From Taibaiella sp965229095 (lineage in GTDB: Bacteria; Bacteroidota; Bacteroidia; Chitinophagales; Chitinophagaceae): a stretch of 64,000 nt of DNA. The notes under the pieces are model-generated. The model had not been told where the DNA came from. It saw only the letters and a program-made list of their open reading frames with translations, and ran no database searches. Numbering within the stretch: position 1 is the first letter of the stretch; every line of letters starts with the position of its first letter. The stretch is taken from contig OZ245855.1 in assembly GCA_965229095.1 (NCBI GenBank), positions 1,922,001 to 1,986,000 on the forward strand, given 5' to 3'. The position numbers and the translations under genes are program-made. Positions 53,806-62,632 of the stretch are shown here, piece after piece.

Positions 53806-53832
53806 AAAGCCCTCACATTAGGTGAGGGCTTT
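53806..53832 (-). terminator. Terminator of the DUF3276 gene
   Basis: AAAGCCCTCAC and GTGAGGGCTTT with a 5-base loop, past the minus-strand stop at 53864. Confidence 0.8.
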
Positions 53833-53863
53833 GGGTATCATGTAGTAGTTTCAATAGCGTTAC

Positions 53864-54301
53864 TTAGATTTTCCAGGCATCCATTCCCGAATCATCGGTT
53901 TCGGCAGGCGACACAGCCACTTCCGGTACCGCAACTGTTTCGGTAGCCACAGCAGCGATTACAGTGCTCTCACTGCCGTATTCGCGCTCTTCGCTATCGT
54001 CGTGGTTAAAGGCATCGAAATCAAAATCCGGCATCAGTTCAGTCTTTACATAGTCTACAGTTTCAGTCAGCGCTGCCAGGAATTTATTGAAGTCTTCTTT
54101 GTAGATAAACATTTTGTGACGGTCATAGCCATCATCATTAAAACGCTTCTTACTTTCAGTTATGGTGATGAAATAATCACTACCACGGGTTTCACGAACG
54201 TCAAAGAAGTAGGTCCTTCTTTTGCCGGCTTTAATACGCTTGCTGAAAATACTTTCAGTGTTCCGCTTTTCTTCAAATGATTTGTTGTTGTCGTACGCCA
54301 C
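53864..54301 (-). CDS. DUF3276 / PUR-alpha-like protein
   Basis: A 145-residue protein with the family core 'SIFSKRIKAGKRRTYFFDVRETRGSDYFITITESKKR' and 'RHKMFIYKEDFNKFLAALTETVDYVK'. DUF3276 is the Bacteroidota PUR-repeat family, predicted to bind single-stranded nucleic acid. The acidic low-complexity tail (residues 95-145) is variable in the family. A clear promoter lies upstream. Confidence 0.88.
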   Translation of the reverse strand: MAYDNNKSFEEKRNTESIFSKRIKAGKRRTYFFDVRETRGSDYFITITESKKRFNDDGYDRHKMFIYKEDFNKFLAALTETVDYVKTELMPDFDFDAFNHDDSEEREYGSESTVIAAVATETVAVPEVAVSPAETDDSGMDAWKI

Positions 54302-54338
54302 AGTTCAAAATTTTAATAGTGAGTAAATTTTAGAGTAG

Positions 54339-54368
54339 CAAAAGTAGGAAAGTTAAGTATGTAATCAA
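54339..54368 (-). promoter_or_regulatory. Promoter of the DUF3276 gene
   Basis: TACTTTTG at 54339-54346 (-7) is 19 bases from TTG at 54366-54368 (-33) on the minus strand. It is one of the two best consensus matches in the window. Confidence 0.7.
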
Positions 54369-54503
54369 ATTAATTTGTTGTAAAAGTTTCGTCAGAATTC
54401 AGACCAGGCAAACATTTGAACGTATTTCAGGTAAAAACCTGAACCCTTTTTTTACCCATACAAAAGACCGGAAATTGCTCCCCCTTAGAGGGTGAAAAAA
54501 CAA

Positions 54504-54533
54504 GAAAGCGGTCCTTTTTCAAGTACCGCTTTC
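54504..54533 (-). terminator. Terminator of sucC (weaker)
   Basis: GAAAGCGGT and ACCGCTTTC with a 12-base loop; a T-rich stretch follows on the minus strand. Confidence 0.55.
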
Positions 54534-54554
54534 CCTTATTTTGCTTTTTTAACC

Positions 54555-55775
54555 TTAGTTATTACTTACTGCTTTCTGTACCAGGTCGGCTGCTTCGCTC
54601 AACAGGATAGCAGATTGAACCTGCAGCCCGCTTTCTTCGATCAGCTTCTTGGCTTCTTCGGCATTGGTACCTTGCAGGCGCACAATGATCGGGATATTGA
54701 TGGTACCCATGTTCTTGTAAGCCTCAATTACCCCTGCCGCAACACGGTCGCAACGTACGATACCACCAAAGATATTAATCAGGATGGCTTTTACATTGGG
54801 GTCTTTCATGATGATGCGGAAACCGGCCTCTACTGTTTGTGCGTTGGCAGTACCACCCACATCCAGGAAGTTGGCAGGCTCGCCACCGGCCAGCTTGATC
54901 ATATCCATGGTAGCCATGGCCAAACCAGCGCCATTTACCATACAGCCTACGTTGCCGTCCAACTTTACATAGTTCAGGTTGTGTTCGCCGGCTTCTACTT
55001 CCGTAGGATCTTCTTCAGATTTATCGCGCAGGTCTACCAGGTTCTTATGACGGATCAGGGCATTTTCGTCCAGACCCATTTTACAATCTACAGCAATGAT
55101 CTTGTCATCGGCAGATTTAAACAGCGGGTTGATTTCCAGCATAGCGCAATCCAGGCCGATGTATGCATTGTACAGGTTGGTTACGAATTTCACCATGTTC
55201 TTGTGCGCTTCTCCACTCAAACCCAGGTTGAACGCGATATTGCGTGCCTGAAAGCCTTGCAGGCTATAACCGGGCTTTACCCACTCTTTGTATATTTTTT
55301 CGGGCGTGTTGTGCGCCACATCTTCGATATCCATACCACCTTCGGTGCTGTACATGATCACGTTCTGCTTCTTCGCACGATCCAGGAGAATGGAAAGATA
55401 AAATTCTTTACGCTCGCTGGGTCCATCGTAATACATATCCTGCGCGATCAGGATTTTGCTTACTTTCTTACCTGCGTCACCGGTTTGAATGGTGACCAGG
55501 GTATTGCCCAAAATGTTCTTGGCTACCGTCTCCACGTCGTCAGCACTCTTCACTACCTGTACACCATGCTGCGAGGGCACTTCTTTCATAGTACCTTTAC
55601 CGCGGCCGCCAGCATGTATCTGCGCTTTTACCACTGCAAATTTGCTACCGGTATCCACAGCGATCTGTTTGTAAGCGTTTACCGCTTCATCCACATTGTG
55701 TACAGCGATTCCTTCCTGCGTAGGAACATTATATTGCTTTAAAAGTTCTTTTGCCTGATATTCGTGAAGATTCAT
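54555..55775 (-). CDS. sucC: Succinyl-CoA synthetase beta subunit (ADP-forming)
   Basis: A 406-residue subunit with an ATP-grasp start ('MNLHEYQAKELLKQYNVPTQEG', 'KAQIHAGGRGKG'), 'EINPLFKSADDKIIAVDCKMGLDENAL' and the C-terminal 'NIFGGIVRCDRVAAGVIEAYKN'. It generates ATP from succinyl-CoA in the TCA cycle. The alpha subunit (sucD) is not in the window. It links to the sdh and methylmalonyl-CoA mutase clusters metabolically. Confidence 0.96.
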   Translation of the reverse strand: MNLHEYQAKELLKQYNVPTQEGIAVHNVDEAVNAYKQIAVDTGSKFAVVKAQIHAGGRGKGTMKEVPSQHGVQVVKSADDVETVAKNILGNTLVTIQTGDAGKKVSKILIAQDMYYDGPSERKEFYLSILLDRAKKQNVIMYSTEGGMDIEDVAHNTPEKIYKEWVKPGYSLQGFQARNIAFNLGLSGEAHKNMVKFVTNLYNAYIGLDCAMLEINPLFKSADDKIIAVDCKMGLDENALIRHKNLVDLRDKSEEDPTEVEAGEHNLNYVKLDGNVGCMVNGAGLAMATMDMIKLAGGEPANFLDVGGTANAQTVEAGFRIIMKDPNVKAILINIFGGIVRCDRVAAGVIEAYKNMGTINIPIIVRLQGTNAEEAKKLIEESGLQVQSAILLSEAADLVQKAVSNN

Positions 55776-55891
55776 TTTTTAAAAAATTTTGGCGAAGATA
55801 GTGTTTAATTCAAAAAAAGTTGATTTTTTTCGCTTCCGGTAACAGTGTTTTCCCCGGTCTGTGTACATCCTGATTGCTTTACCTTCCGTTC

Positions 55892-57043
55892 ATGACATTA
55901 ATCATTATTTCTTCCGTTTTACTCGTGGTATACGCCTTCCTGATGCTGGTTTATGCCCGGGGCTGGCGGCTGCAGCCGGAACAGGTAAAGCAGGCAAAGA
56001 CAGGGGCAAAGCCGGCTATCAGCGTCATTATCCCGGCCCGCAACGAGGCCGCCCATATTGGCAACTGCCTACGCTCCATATTGGCCAACAACTATCCCGC
56101 ACACTTGCTGGATGTGATCGTTATCGATGATTTTTCGACCGATGCAACCGCCGCAATAGCGACCGGATTGCTGCAACAGGGACAAGGTAGGGTACTTAGG
56201 CTGGAACATTATTTTTCTGCCGGCGAGCGGCTGAATTCCTATAAGAAAAAAGCACTGGAAATAGCGGTAACAGCGGCAAAGGGAACATGGATCATTACCA
56301 CGGACGCCGATTGCATGGTGCCAGGCAATTGGCTGGACACAATGGCTGCTGCAATGTGTGACGAAGACGTGAAATTTATAGCGGCGCCGGTCTCCTTCTC
56401 CCCTCCCCTGGCCCGCAAAAACCTCCTTTACTATTTTCAATCCATCGACTTTATGACGATGCAGGGCATTACCGCGGCATCGGCCAGGCTGCACCTGGGC
56501 AATATGTGCAATGGCGCCAACCTTGCTTTTCAAAAGGAAGCATTCCAACAGGTGGGCGGCTACCAGGGTATCGACCATATCGCTTCCGGCGACGACATGA
56601 TGCTGATGCACAAAATACAGCAGCAATATCCCCAAGGCATTCATTACCTCAAATCCCGGGAAGCCATTGTACAAACTCCGGCTCAACCTTCCTGGAGCAG
56701 TTTTCTGAACCAGCGCATCAGGTGGTCGTCCAAGGCAGACCATTACGATGATAAAAAACTAACGGTCATATTGGCTTTTGTTTACTTTTTTAATCTTAGT
56801 TTTATAGTCCTGGGCATCGCCGGTTGTTGGCATTCCCGGTACTGGCTGTGGCTGTTGGCGCTTTTACTGGCTAAGATCATTGCGGAGTTGCTGTTCCTGG
56901 TACCCGTTGCGGCATTTTACCGGAAAACCAGGGAATTGTTGCTGTTCCCGTTCCTGCAACCTTTGCATATTGTGTATATAATGCTGGCCGGCTTCCTGGG
57001 CAAATTCGGCACCTATCACTGGAAGGGAAGACAGGTAAAGTAA
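55892..57043 (+). CDS. Membrane family 2 glycosyltransferase
   Basis: A 383-residue protein with an N-terminal membrane helix, then a GT-A domain: 'PAISVIIPARNEAAHIGNCLRSIL', 'VIVIDDFSTDAT', 'TTDADCMVPG' (DxD-type metal site), 'GDDMM' and 'QRIRW' (QxxRW). C-terminal hydrophobic helices occupy about 290-345. It is likely to add sugars to a lipid-linked or surface polysaccharide. The ATG at 55892 is preferred over a TTG at 55874 (six codons upstream). Confidence 0.88.
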   Translation: MTLIIISSVLLVVYAFLMLVYARGWRLQPEQVKQAKTGAKPAISVIIPARNEAAHIGNCLRSILANNYPAHLLDVIVIDDFSTDATAAIATGLLQQGQGRVLRLEHYFSAGERLNSYKKKALEIAVTAAKGTWIITTDADCMVPGNWLDTMAAAMCDEDVKFIAAPVSFSPPLARKNLLYYFQSIDFMTMQGITAASARLHLGNMCNGANLAFQKEAFQQVGGYQGIDHIASGDDMMLMHKIQQQYPQGIHYLKSREAIVQTPAQPSWSSFLNQRIRWSSKADHYDDKKLTVILAFVYFFNLSFIVLGIAGCWHSRYWLWLLALLLAKIIAELLFLVPVAAFYRKTRELLLFPFLQPLHIVYIMLAGFLGKFGTYHWKGRQVK

Positions 57044-57084
57044 GCCGGAGCAAGGTTTTTAAATGATTACTAATTCAAAAAAAT

Positions 57085-57504
57085 ATGCGCAAAATCATCT
57101 TCTTTGCTATTTTGATCCTGGTCGTTTTTATAGGCGGCTATGTATTCTGGAATTACTACAAGGTGTATGATGAAGGGGGAAAAGAAGGGATACTGTACAG
57201 CTTCTCCCGCAAGGGCAATATCTTTAAAACCTATGAAGGGGTTATCCTGCAGCCAGGCCTCCGGTCGGCACGTACCGGCGGCCTCAATACCAATGAATTT
57301 CATTTCTCCGTTACAGACGAAGCCATTGCCGATTCTTTAAAAAAATGTATCGGCATGCAGGTGGGCGTGCATTACAACCAATACCGCAAAAGCCTGCCTT
57401 GGCGGGGTGAAAACAACAACAACGACAACAAGGATAAGGGGCAATATATTGTAGATAAGATCGAATCGGTCAAAAAAGCGGATAACGCCTATAATAATTT
57501 TTAG
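57085..57504 (+). CDS. Small single-helix membrane protein
   Basis: A 139-residue protein with one N-terminal hydrophobic helix (residues 4-24), then a soluble part ('GILYSFSRKGNIFKTYEGVI', 'EFHFSVTDEAIADSLKKC', 'VGVHYNQYRKSLPWRGENN'). It belongs to an uncharacterised Bacteroidota group sometimes labelled by error as a phosphogluconate dehydrogenase; nothing in it is dehydrogenase-like. It lies 41 bases after the glycosyltransferase and may be co-transcribed. Confidence 0.7.
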   Translation: MRKIIFFAILILVVFIGGYVFWNYYKVYDEGGKEGILYSFSRKGNIFKTYEGVILQPGLRSARTGGLNTNEFHFSVTDEAIADSLKKCIGMQVGVHYNQYRKSLPWRGENNNNDNKDKGQYIVDKIESVKKADNAYNNF

Positions 57505-57509
57505 CCCTT

Positions 57510-57608
57510 AACCCTATAAGGGTTCCTTTAAGCATTAAGTCTTTCCCATAACCAAGTCCTTATACCTGGTCTAAATAAGCGCTATTGTGTTTAAACCCTT
57601 ATAGGGTT
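57510..57608. repeat. Inverted pair of 15-bp repeats before mutA
   Basis: AACCCTATAAGGGTT (57510-57524) and its exact reverse complement AACCCTTATAGGGTT (57594-57608), 69 bases apart. Each is itself partly self-complementary. Confidence 0.5.
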
Positions 57609-57643
57609 CCGGGGTTTCCGCTAAGGTTTTGTACAGAGGGTCG

Positions 57644-57651
57644 TATATTTG
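57644..57651 (+). promoter_or_regulatory. -7 box of the methylmalonyl-CoA mutase cluster
   Basis: TATATTTG, 41 bases upstream of the chosen mutA start. No clear -33 at the right spacing. Confidence 0.4.
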
Positions 57652-57692
57652 TGCGCATATTCCGGCAGACAATGCCACATATCTACGCATAC

Positions 57693-59027
57693 ATGGACGA
57701 ACTATTAAAGGATTTCCTACTCGCAACTGCAGCAGACTGGAAGGCCCGCCTGGAAAAAGACCTGAAAGGCATTACATTTGACCAGCTTTCTCTCACTGAT
57801 CGCAATGGCATTACGATCAGACCTTTTTACAACAGGGAAGATATTGCTGTACCACCCGAACCTATAGTTACCCAACCGGGCTGGAACATTTGCGCACAGA
57901 TCAAGGTAAGCGATGCCGTTACAGCCAACAAACGGGCTCTTTACGAACTGAACAACGGCGCTTCAGGCATTTGTTTTATGCTTGAAGAAGATATTGATGC
58001 CGAAGCTTTATTGCAGGAAATAGAGCTGCCTTATATTTATACTTGTTTCAGGTTGTCCAGGCACCTGCCGACCTTTATCCGAAGTCTGCAGAGCTATGCA
58101 ACACAGAAAGGATGGTCGTGGAAAGAGATGGAGAGCTTTATCGCCTTCGATTATATCGCCGGTTATATACAGGAAGGACATTGGCAGACTGACAAAGAAC
58201 AGGATCAGCAATCATTCGAGGCTTTCCTGGAGGCGACCCGGGGTATGCACAACTTATGCATCGATTCCGCTTTGTTCCAAAATGCAGGAGCGACAGCCAC
58301 CTACGAGCTCGCCGCAGCACTGGCGCAGGTAAATGAGTACCTTAACCAGCCGGAAGTCCGGCAACAATTGCGGCAGGCAAAAAAGATCCATATTACTCTG
58401 GCCGCCGGTACGGCATTCTTTGAACAGATAGCCCAGCTCCGTGCTTTTCGCAATTTGCTCCACCTTCTTTTGGAGCAATACAATGTACAACCGGCAATAC
58501 ACCTGCACATTGAAACTGGTAATATTTACCGTTCTCCGTTCGACAGTTACAGCAACCTGCTCCGCGATACCATAGCGGCCATGGCCGGCGTATTGGGCGA
58601 CTGCAACAGCTTATACATCCGCTCCTTTAACGAAACGCTGAAAGAGGCGGATGACTTCAGCCGCAGGATGAGCCGTAACCAACAGCTGATCTTTAAAGAA
58701 GAAAGCTACCTCGACAAAGTAGCTGACGTGGCTGCCGGCTCCTACTATATTGAAACGCTTACGGACCAGATCGCGGAGAAAGCCTGGCAGCAATTTAAAG
58801 AAATAGAAGCCGCAGGCGGCCTTATAGCAGCATTTGAAAAGGGCATTATCGGGGAAAGTATCGGGCAGCAGGCAGCACAATTGATACAGGAATATAAGGA
58901 AGGCAAACGGGTACTGATCGGGGTCAATAAATTTCCCAACCCCAAGGACGAGCCCAAAACAACCGGCAGAGAAACGTCATCAAACGGCGGCCTGCAGCAG
59001 TTGTCGCTTGCCGATCACATTATTTAA
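57693..59027 (+). CDS. mutA: Methylmalonyl-CoA mutase small subunit
   Basis: A 444-residue product from the ATG (MDELLKDFLLATAADW), the family-like start. Upstream ATGs at 57585 and 57672 precede it, and the promoter box at 57644 excludes the first. The TIM-barrel half is recognisable ('KDLKGITFDQLSLTDRNGITIRPFYNREDI', 'SSNGGLQQLSLAD'). It is shorter than the usual ~620 residues and lacks the C-terminal cobalamin-binding-like domain, a form seen in some Bacteroidota. It forms the heterodimer with MutB that converts succinyl-CoA to methylmalonyl-CoA. Confidence 0.88.
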   Translation: MDELLKDFLLATAADWKARLEKDLKGITFDQLSLTDRNGITIRPFYNREDIAVPPEPIVTQPGWNICAQIKVSDAVTANKRALYELNNGASGICFMLEEDIDAEALLQEIELPYIYTCFRLSRHLPTFIRSLQSYATQKGWSWKEMESFIAFDYIAGYIQEGHWQTDKEQDQQSFEAFLEATRGMHNLCIDSALFQNAGATATYELAAALAQVNEYLNQPEVRQQLRQAKKIHITLAAGTAFFEQIAQLRAFRNLLHLLLEQYNVQPAIHLHIETGNIYRSPFDSYSNLLRDTIAAMAGVLGDCNSLYIRSFNETLKEADDFSRRMSRNQQLIFKEESYLDKVADVAAGSYYIETLTDQIAEKAWQQFKEIEAAGGLIAAFEKGIIGESIGQQAAQLIQEYKEGKRVLIGVNKFPNPKDEPKTTGRETSSNGGLQQLSLADHII

Positions 59028-59059
59028 AAAAAGACAGAACAAAAAAGACAGAACAGAAT

Positions 59060-59596
59060 ATGGCTACGCTGGAAACACCCCGTTTGCTGCTGCATGACCT
59101 GACACCGGAAACCCGGAAAGCGCTTTTCCTCCAGCGCACGGAAGAAGAGATCAGGACTTTCCTGGGCGTCACAACGGATACAGAATGGGCAACAGAATTA
59201 CAGAAACATGCCGAAGGGCTGAGCGGTTACCGCAGGTCTTTCCTCACTTTTTATATACAGGAAAAAGCATCCGGCAAAACGATAGGTTCCTGCGGTTTTC
59301 ATACCTGGTACCTGCCACATCGCAGGGCGGAGATCGGTTATATGATCAACGATGAACAATGGAAGCGCAAAGGCTTTATGACGGAAGCATTGCGGCCCAT
59401 TATCCGTTATGGCTTCGAGGTGATGGACCTCAACAGGATAGAAGCCTTTACCAGCCTGGAGAATATCGCTTCGCAAAAACTGCTGAAAGCGCTGGGCTTC
59501 AAAGAAGAGGGGCTGATACGGGAACACTATTGCAAAAACGGCATCATCGAAGATTCTGTGATCTTCGGGTTGCTGCACAGAGAATTTGAATTTTAA
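59060..59596 (+). CDS. GNAT family N-acetyltransferase (RimJ/RimL-like)
   Basis: A 178-residue protein with 'LETPRLLLHDLTPE', 'GSCGFHTWYLPHRRAEIGYMINDEQWKRKGFMTEAL' (acetyl-CoA binding region) and 'NRIEAFTSLENIASQKLLKALGFKEEGLIREH' near the end. It acetylates an amino group of a protein or small molecule; the target is unknown. It lies 32 bases after mutA and 17 before mutB, so it belongs to the operon. Confidence 0.9.
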   Translation: MATLETPRLLLHDLTPETRKALFLQRTEEEIRTFLGVTTDTEWATELQKHAEGLSGYRRSFLTFYIQEKASGKTIGSCGFHTWYLPHRRAEIGYMINDEQWKRKGFMTEALRPIIRYGFEVMDLNRIEAFTSLENIASQKLLKALGFKEEGLIREHYCKNGIIEDSVIFGLLHREFEF

Positions 59597-59613
59597 AAAA
59601 CGACAAGGTCGCC

Positions 59614-61758
59614 ATGCGCAAAGATTTTTCCCATATAGAGTATAAAAAAACAGTCCGGCAGGAAAGCGAAAATGCCGGACTGGATAGTGAACAGCTATGG
59701 CATACGGCAGAAAATATAGCCGTAAAACCTTCGTATACTGCAGCCGATATTAAAGGAGCCGGGCATCTTGGCTATGCTGCCGGCATTGCGCCCTTTTTGC
59801 GTGGCCCCTACAGCAGTATGTACGTCAAGAACCCCTGGACCATACGGCAATACGCAGGCTTCAGTACAGCAGAGGAAAGTAACGCTTTCTACCGGCGCAA
59901 CCTCGCGGCAGGCCAGAAAGGTTTATCTGTTGCCTTTGACCTGGCTACCCATCGCGGCTACGACAGCGATCATGAACGGGTTGTAGGCGACGTGGGCAAA
60001 GCAGGCGTAGCTATCGACTCTATTCTTGACATGAAGATACTGTTTGACCAGATACCCCTGGACCAGATGAGCGTGTCTATGACCATGAATGGCGCCGTAT
60101 TGCCGATACTCGCATTTTATATTGTTGCCGCCGAAGAGCAGGAAGTAAGTATGGAACTACTCAGCGGCACGATACAGAACGATATCCTTAAAGAGTTCAT
60201 GGTGCGGAATACGTATGTGTATCCACCCGAAGCATCGATGAAGATCATTGCAGATATCTTTGAATTTACATCAAAGCATATGCCCAAGTTCAACTCGATC
60301 TCCATCAGTGGCTACCATATGCAGGAAGCAGGCGCCACTGCCGATATTGAGCTGGCTTATACCCTGGCCGACGGCCTGGAATATATCCGTACCGGTATTA
60401 AGGCAGGATTGCCGATCGATGATTTTGCACCACGGCTTTCTTTTTTCTGGGCAATAGGCATGAACCATTTTATGGAGATCGCCAAAATGCGTGCTGCACG
60501 TATGTTGTGGGCCAGGCTGGTCAAGCAGTTCAACCCGCAGAAAGAGAAGAGTATGGCGCTTCGTACCCACTGCCAGACCAGCGGCTGGAGCCTTACCGAG
60601 CAAGACCCTTTTAATAATGTAACCCGCACTGCCATAGAAGCATTGGCCGCGGCTATGGGACATACCCAAAGCCTGCATACCAATGCCCTGGACGAAGCCA
60701 TCGCGCTTCCCACGGATTTCAGCGCTCGTATCGCCCGCAATACCCAGATCATTTTACAGCAGGAAACCGATATATGCCGTACGGTCGATCCCTGGGGCGG
60801 TTCCTATTATGTAGAGTACCTTACTGCAGAGATCGCCGAAAAGGCATGGGCATTGATCGAAGAAGTAGAGCAACTGGGCGGTATGGCCAAAGCTATAGAA
60901 ACGGGCGTGCCCAAAATGCGCATCGAAGAAGCTGCAGCACGCAAACAGGCACGTATCGATAGCGGGAAAGATGTGATCGTAGGGGTCAATAATTACCTTA
61001 CCGATGAGCCTTCCCATATCGAGATCCTGGACGTAGACAACGCCAAAGTACGCGAGCAGCAGTTGGCACGTTTGAAACAACTGAAGGAAGAAAGAGATAA
61101 TGAAAAAGTACAGCAGGCATTGAACGCTCTTACAGAAGCAGCCAGGAGCGAGCAAGGCAATCTGCTGGCCCTGGCCATAGAAGCGGCCAGGGTGAGGGCT
61201 ACTTTAGGAGAGATATCTTTTGCCCTCGAAAAAGTATATGGCCGCTACCAGGCACGTATCCGCTCTATTGCTGGCGTATATTCCAAAGAAATCGCTATGG
61301 ACAAAAACTTTGAAGAGGCCCGGAGGCTGGCCGACGAATTTGCGGAGCTGGAGGGCAGGCGGCCCCGTATCATGATCGCCAAAATGGGACAGGATGGTCA
61401 TGATCGTGGCGCCAAGGTGATTGCCACCAGCTTCGCCGACCTGGGTTTTGATGTAGATATCGGCCCGCTGTTCCAAACACCAACCGAAGCCGCCAAACAG
61501 GCCGTGGAGAATGATGTACACATCCTGGGCGTATCGAGCCTGGCAGCAGGACACAAGACCCTGGTGCCGCAGGTAATCGAAGAGCTGAAAAAATACGGCA
61601 GGGACGATATCATGATCGTAGCCGGTGGCGTGATACCGCAACAGGATTATGACTTCCTGTATAATGCCGGCGTATCTTTCGTATTCGGACCGGGAACCAT
61701 TATTGCCAAAAGTGCCATCGAGGTGCTGAAGAAATTGATTGAAACGGTAAGTGGGTAA
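59614..61758 (+). CDS. mutB: Methylmalonyl-CoA mutase large subunit
   Basis: A 714-residue catalytic subunit. The substrate-binding TIM barrel has 'GPYSSMYVKNPWTIRQYAGFSTAEESNAFYRRN', 'ATHRGYDSDHERVVGDVGKAGV' and 'TNALDEAIALPTDFSARIARNTQ'. The C-terminal cobalamin domain has the DGHDRG motif (H596 as lower axial ligand) and 'DIGPLFQTP...VHILGVSSLAAGHKTLVPQ'. It isomerises succinyl-CoA and (R)-methylmalonyl-CoA with adenosylcobalamin. Confidence 0.97.
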   Translation: MRKDFSHIEYKKTVRQESENAGLDSEQLWHTAENIAVKPSYTAADIKGAGHLGYAAGIAPFLRGPYSSMYVKNPWTIRQYAGFSTAEESNAFYRRNLAAGQKGLSVAFDLATHRGYDSDHERVVGDVGKAGVAIDSILDMKILFDQIPLDQMSVSMTMNGAVLPILAFYIVAAEEQEVSMELLSGTIQNDILKEFMVRNTYVYPPEASMKIIADIFEFTSKHMPKFNSISISGYHMQEAGATADIELAYTLADGLEYIRTGIKAGLPIDDFAPRLSFFWAIGMNHFMEIAKMRAARMLWARLVKQFNPQKEKSMALRTHCQTSGWSLTEQDPFNNVTRTAIEALAAAMGHTQSLHTNALDEAIALPTDFSARIARNTQIILQQETDICRTVDPWGGSYYVEYLTAEIAEKAWALIEEVEQLGGMAKAIETGVPKMRIEEAAARKQARIDSGKDVIVGVNNYLTDEPSHIEILDVDNAKVREQQLARLKQLKEERDNEKVQQALNALTEAARSEQGNLLALAIEAARVRATLGEISFALEKVYGRYQARIRSIAGVYSKEIAMDKNFEEARRLADEFAELEGRRPRIMIAKMGQDGHDRGAKVIATSFADLGFDVDIGPLFQTPTEAAKQAVENDVHILGVSSLAAGHKTLVPQVIEELKKYGRDDIMIVAGGVIPQQDYDFLYNAGVSFVFGPGTIIAKSAIEVLKKLIETVSG

Positions 61759-61762
61759 TGTT

Positions 61763-62114
61763 TTGCCCCTACGGGGCAAGCGGATAGGCTGTCATAGTTT
61801 TGTTACAAACATTCTGCTCCTACGGAGCTTGAGAAAAAACGTTCCGAACAACAACACTAAACGATGACAAAAACATCTGCAACAAAATGTTTTGTGACTT
61901 ACAGGAGTTTTGCCCCTACGGGTCAAGCATATGGTCTACCATAATTCTGTTACAACCATTCTGTTCCTACAAAACTTAATCAAAACGTTTCGGACAAAAG
62001 ACATTAAACAACAGGAAAACATTTGTGACATATTGCTCCGTAGGAGCAAAACGTTTGTAGAAAAATATATGATTGTATGTAATCAATATTTATAATTTGC
62101 CCCGTAGGGGCAAA
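61763..62114. repeat. REP array (TTGCCCCTACGGGGCAA-type palindromes)
   Basis: At least five small palindromes with a TAC or GTA centre: 61763-61779, 61816-61828, 61910-61925 (imperfect), 62033-62049 and 62096-62114. The left three carry TAC and the right two GTA, so the array converges. Two longer units (about 61761-61860 and 61907-62010) are diverged direct repeats of each other. The interval 61759-62130 contains no gene. Confidence 0.75.
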
Positions 62115-62130
62115 ACCAAATACAGCTATC

Positions 62131-62598
62131 ATGTCCAATACCTATACACAATTATATATCCAGTTTGTATTCGCAGTGAAATACAGAAAGTCGATGATCG
62201 ACAAACAATGGGAAGAGCGGCTTCGTTCCTATATCACGGGAATCGTGCAGCATCATAAACATAAAATGCTTGCCATTAATAATATGCCCGATCATATCCA
62301 TATATTCCTGGGTCTGCATCCAATGCAATCTATTTCGGATTTGATGCGTATCGTTAAAGGAGAATCTTCCGAATGGATCAATAGCAATCAGCTCACAAAA
62401 GAACATTTCAACTGACAGGAAGGATATGGAGCATTTAGCTACTCCCGGTCACATATTGATAATGTAGTAAAATATATTTTGAACCAGCAGGAACATCATA
62501 AAAAAATCACTTTCAAAGACGAATACAGGTCTTTGCTTGAAAAATTCGGGATCAATTATGATGAACGTTACGTCTTTCATGAACCTTTGGATAACTAA
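62131..62598 (+). pseudogene. IS200/IS605-type (REP-associated) Y1 transposase, nonsense mutated
   Basis: The frame reads as one 155-codon HUH transposase interrupted by TGA at codon 95 (62413-62415), where the family has Trp ('FN-stop-QEGYGAFSYSRS' replaces FxWQEGYG). Before the stop are 'TQLYIQFVFAVKYRKS' and the metal motif 'MPDHIHIFLGLHP'. After it, still in frame, is 'IDNVVKYILNQQEHHKK' with the catalytic Tyr and Gln. The truncated protein would lack the nucleophile. It sits 17 bases after the nearest REP unit and downstream of mutB, splitting the mutase cluster. Confidence 0.85.
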
Positions 62599-62632
62599 GC
62601 TGATTCTATTCCTGACAGCACTTTAAACAATA

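Larger units (their letters stand above)
53520..53863. other. Intergenic region upstream of the PhaE-like gene
   Basis: It contains a -7 box, a 7-bp hairpin at 53671-53689 (GAAAGGA/TCCTTTC) and the terminator at 53806-53832. No gene seen. Confidence 0.5.

Noticed and set aside
54492..55742. 416-codon plus-strand open frame
   Set aside because: It is antisense to sucC, whose family match is unambiguous.
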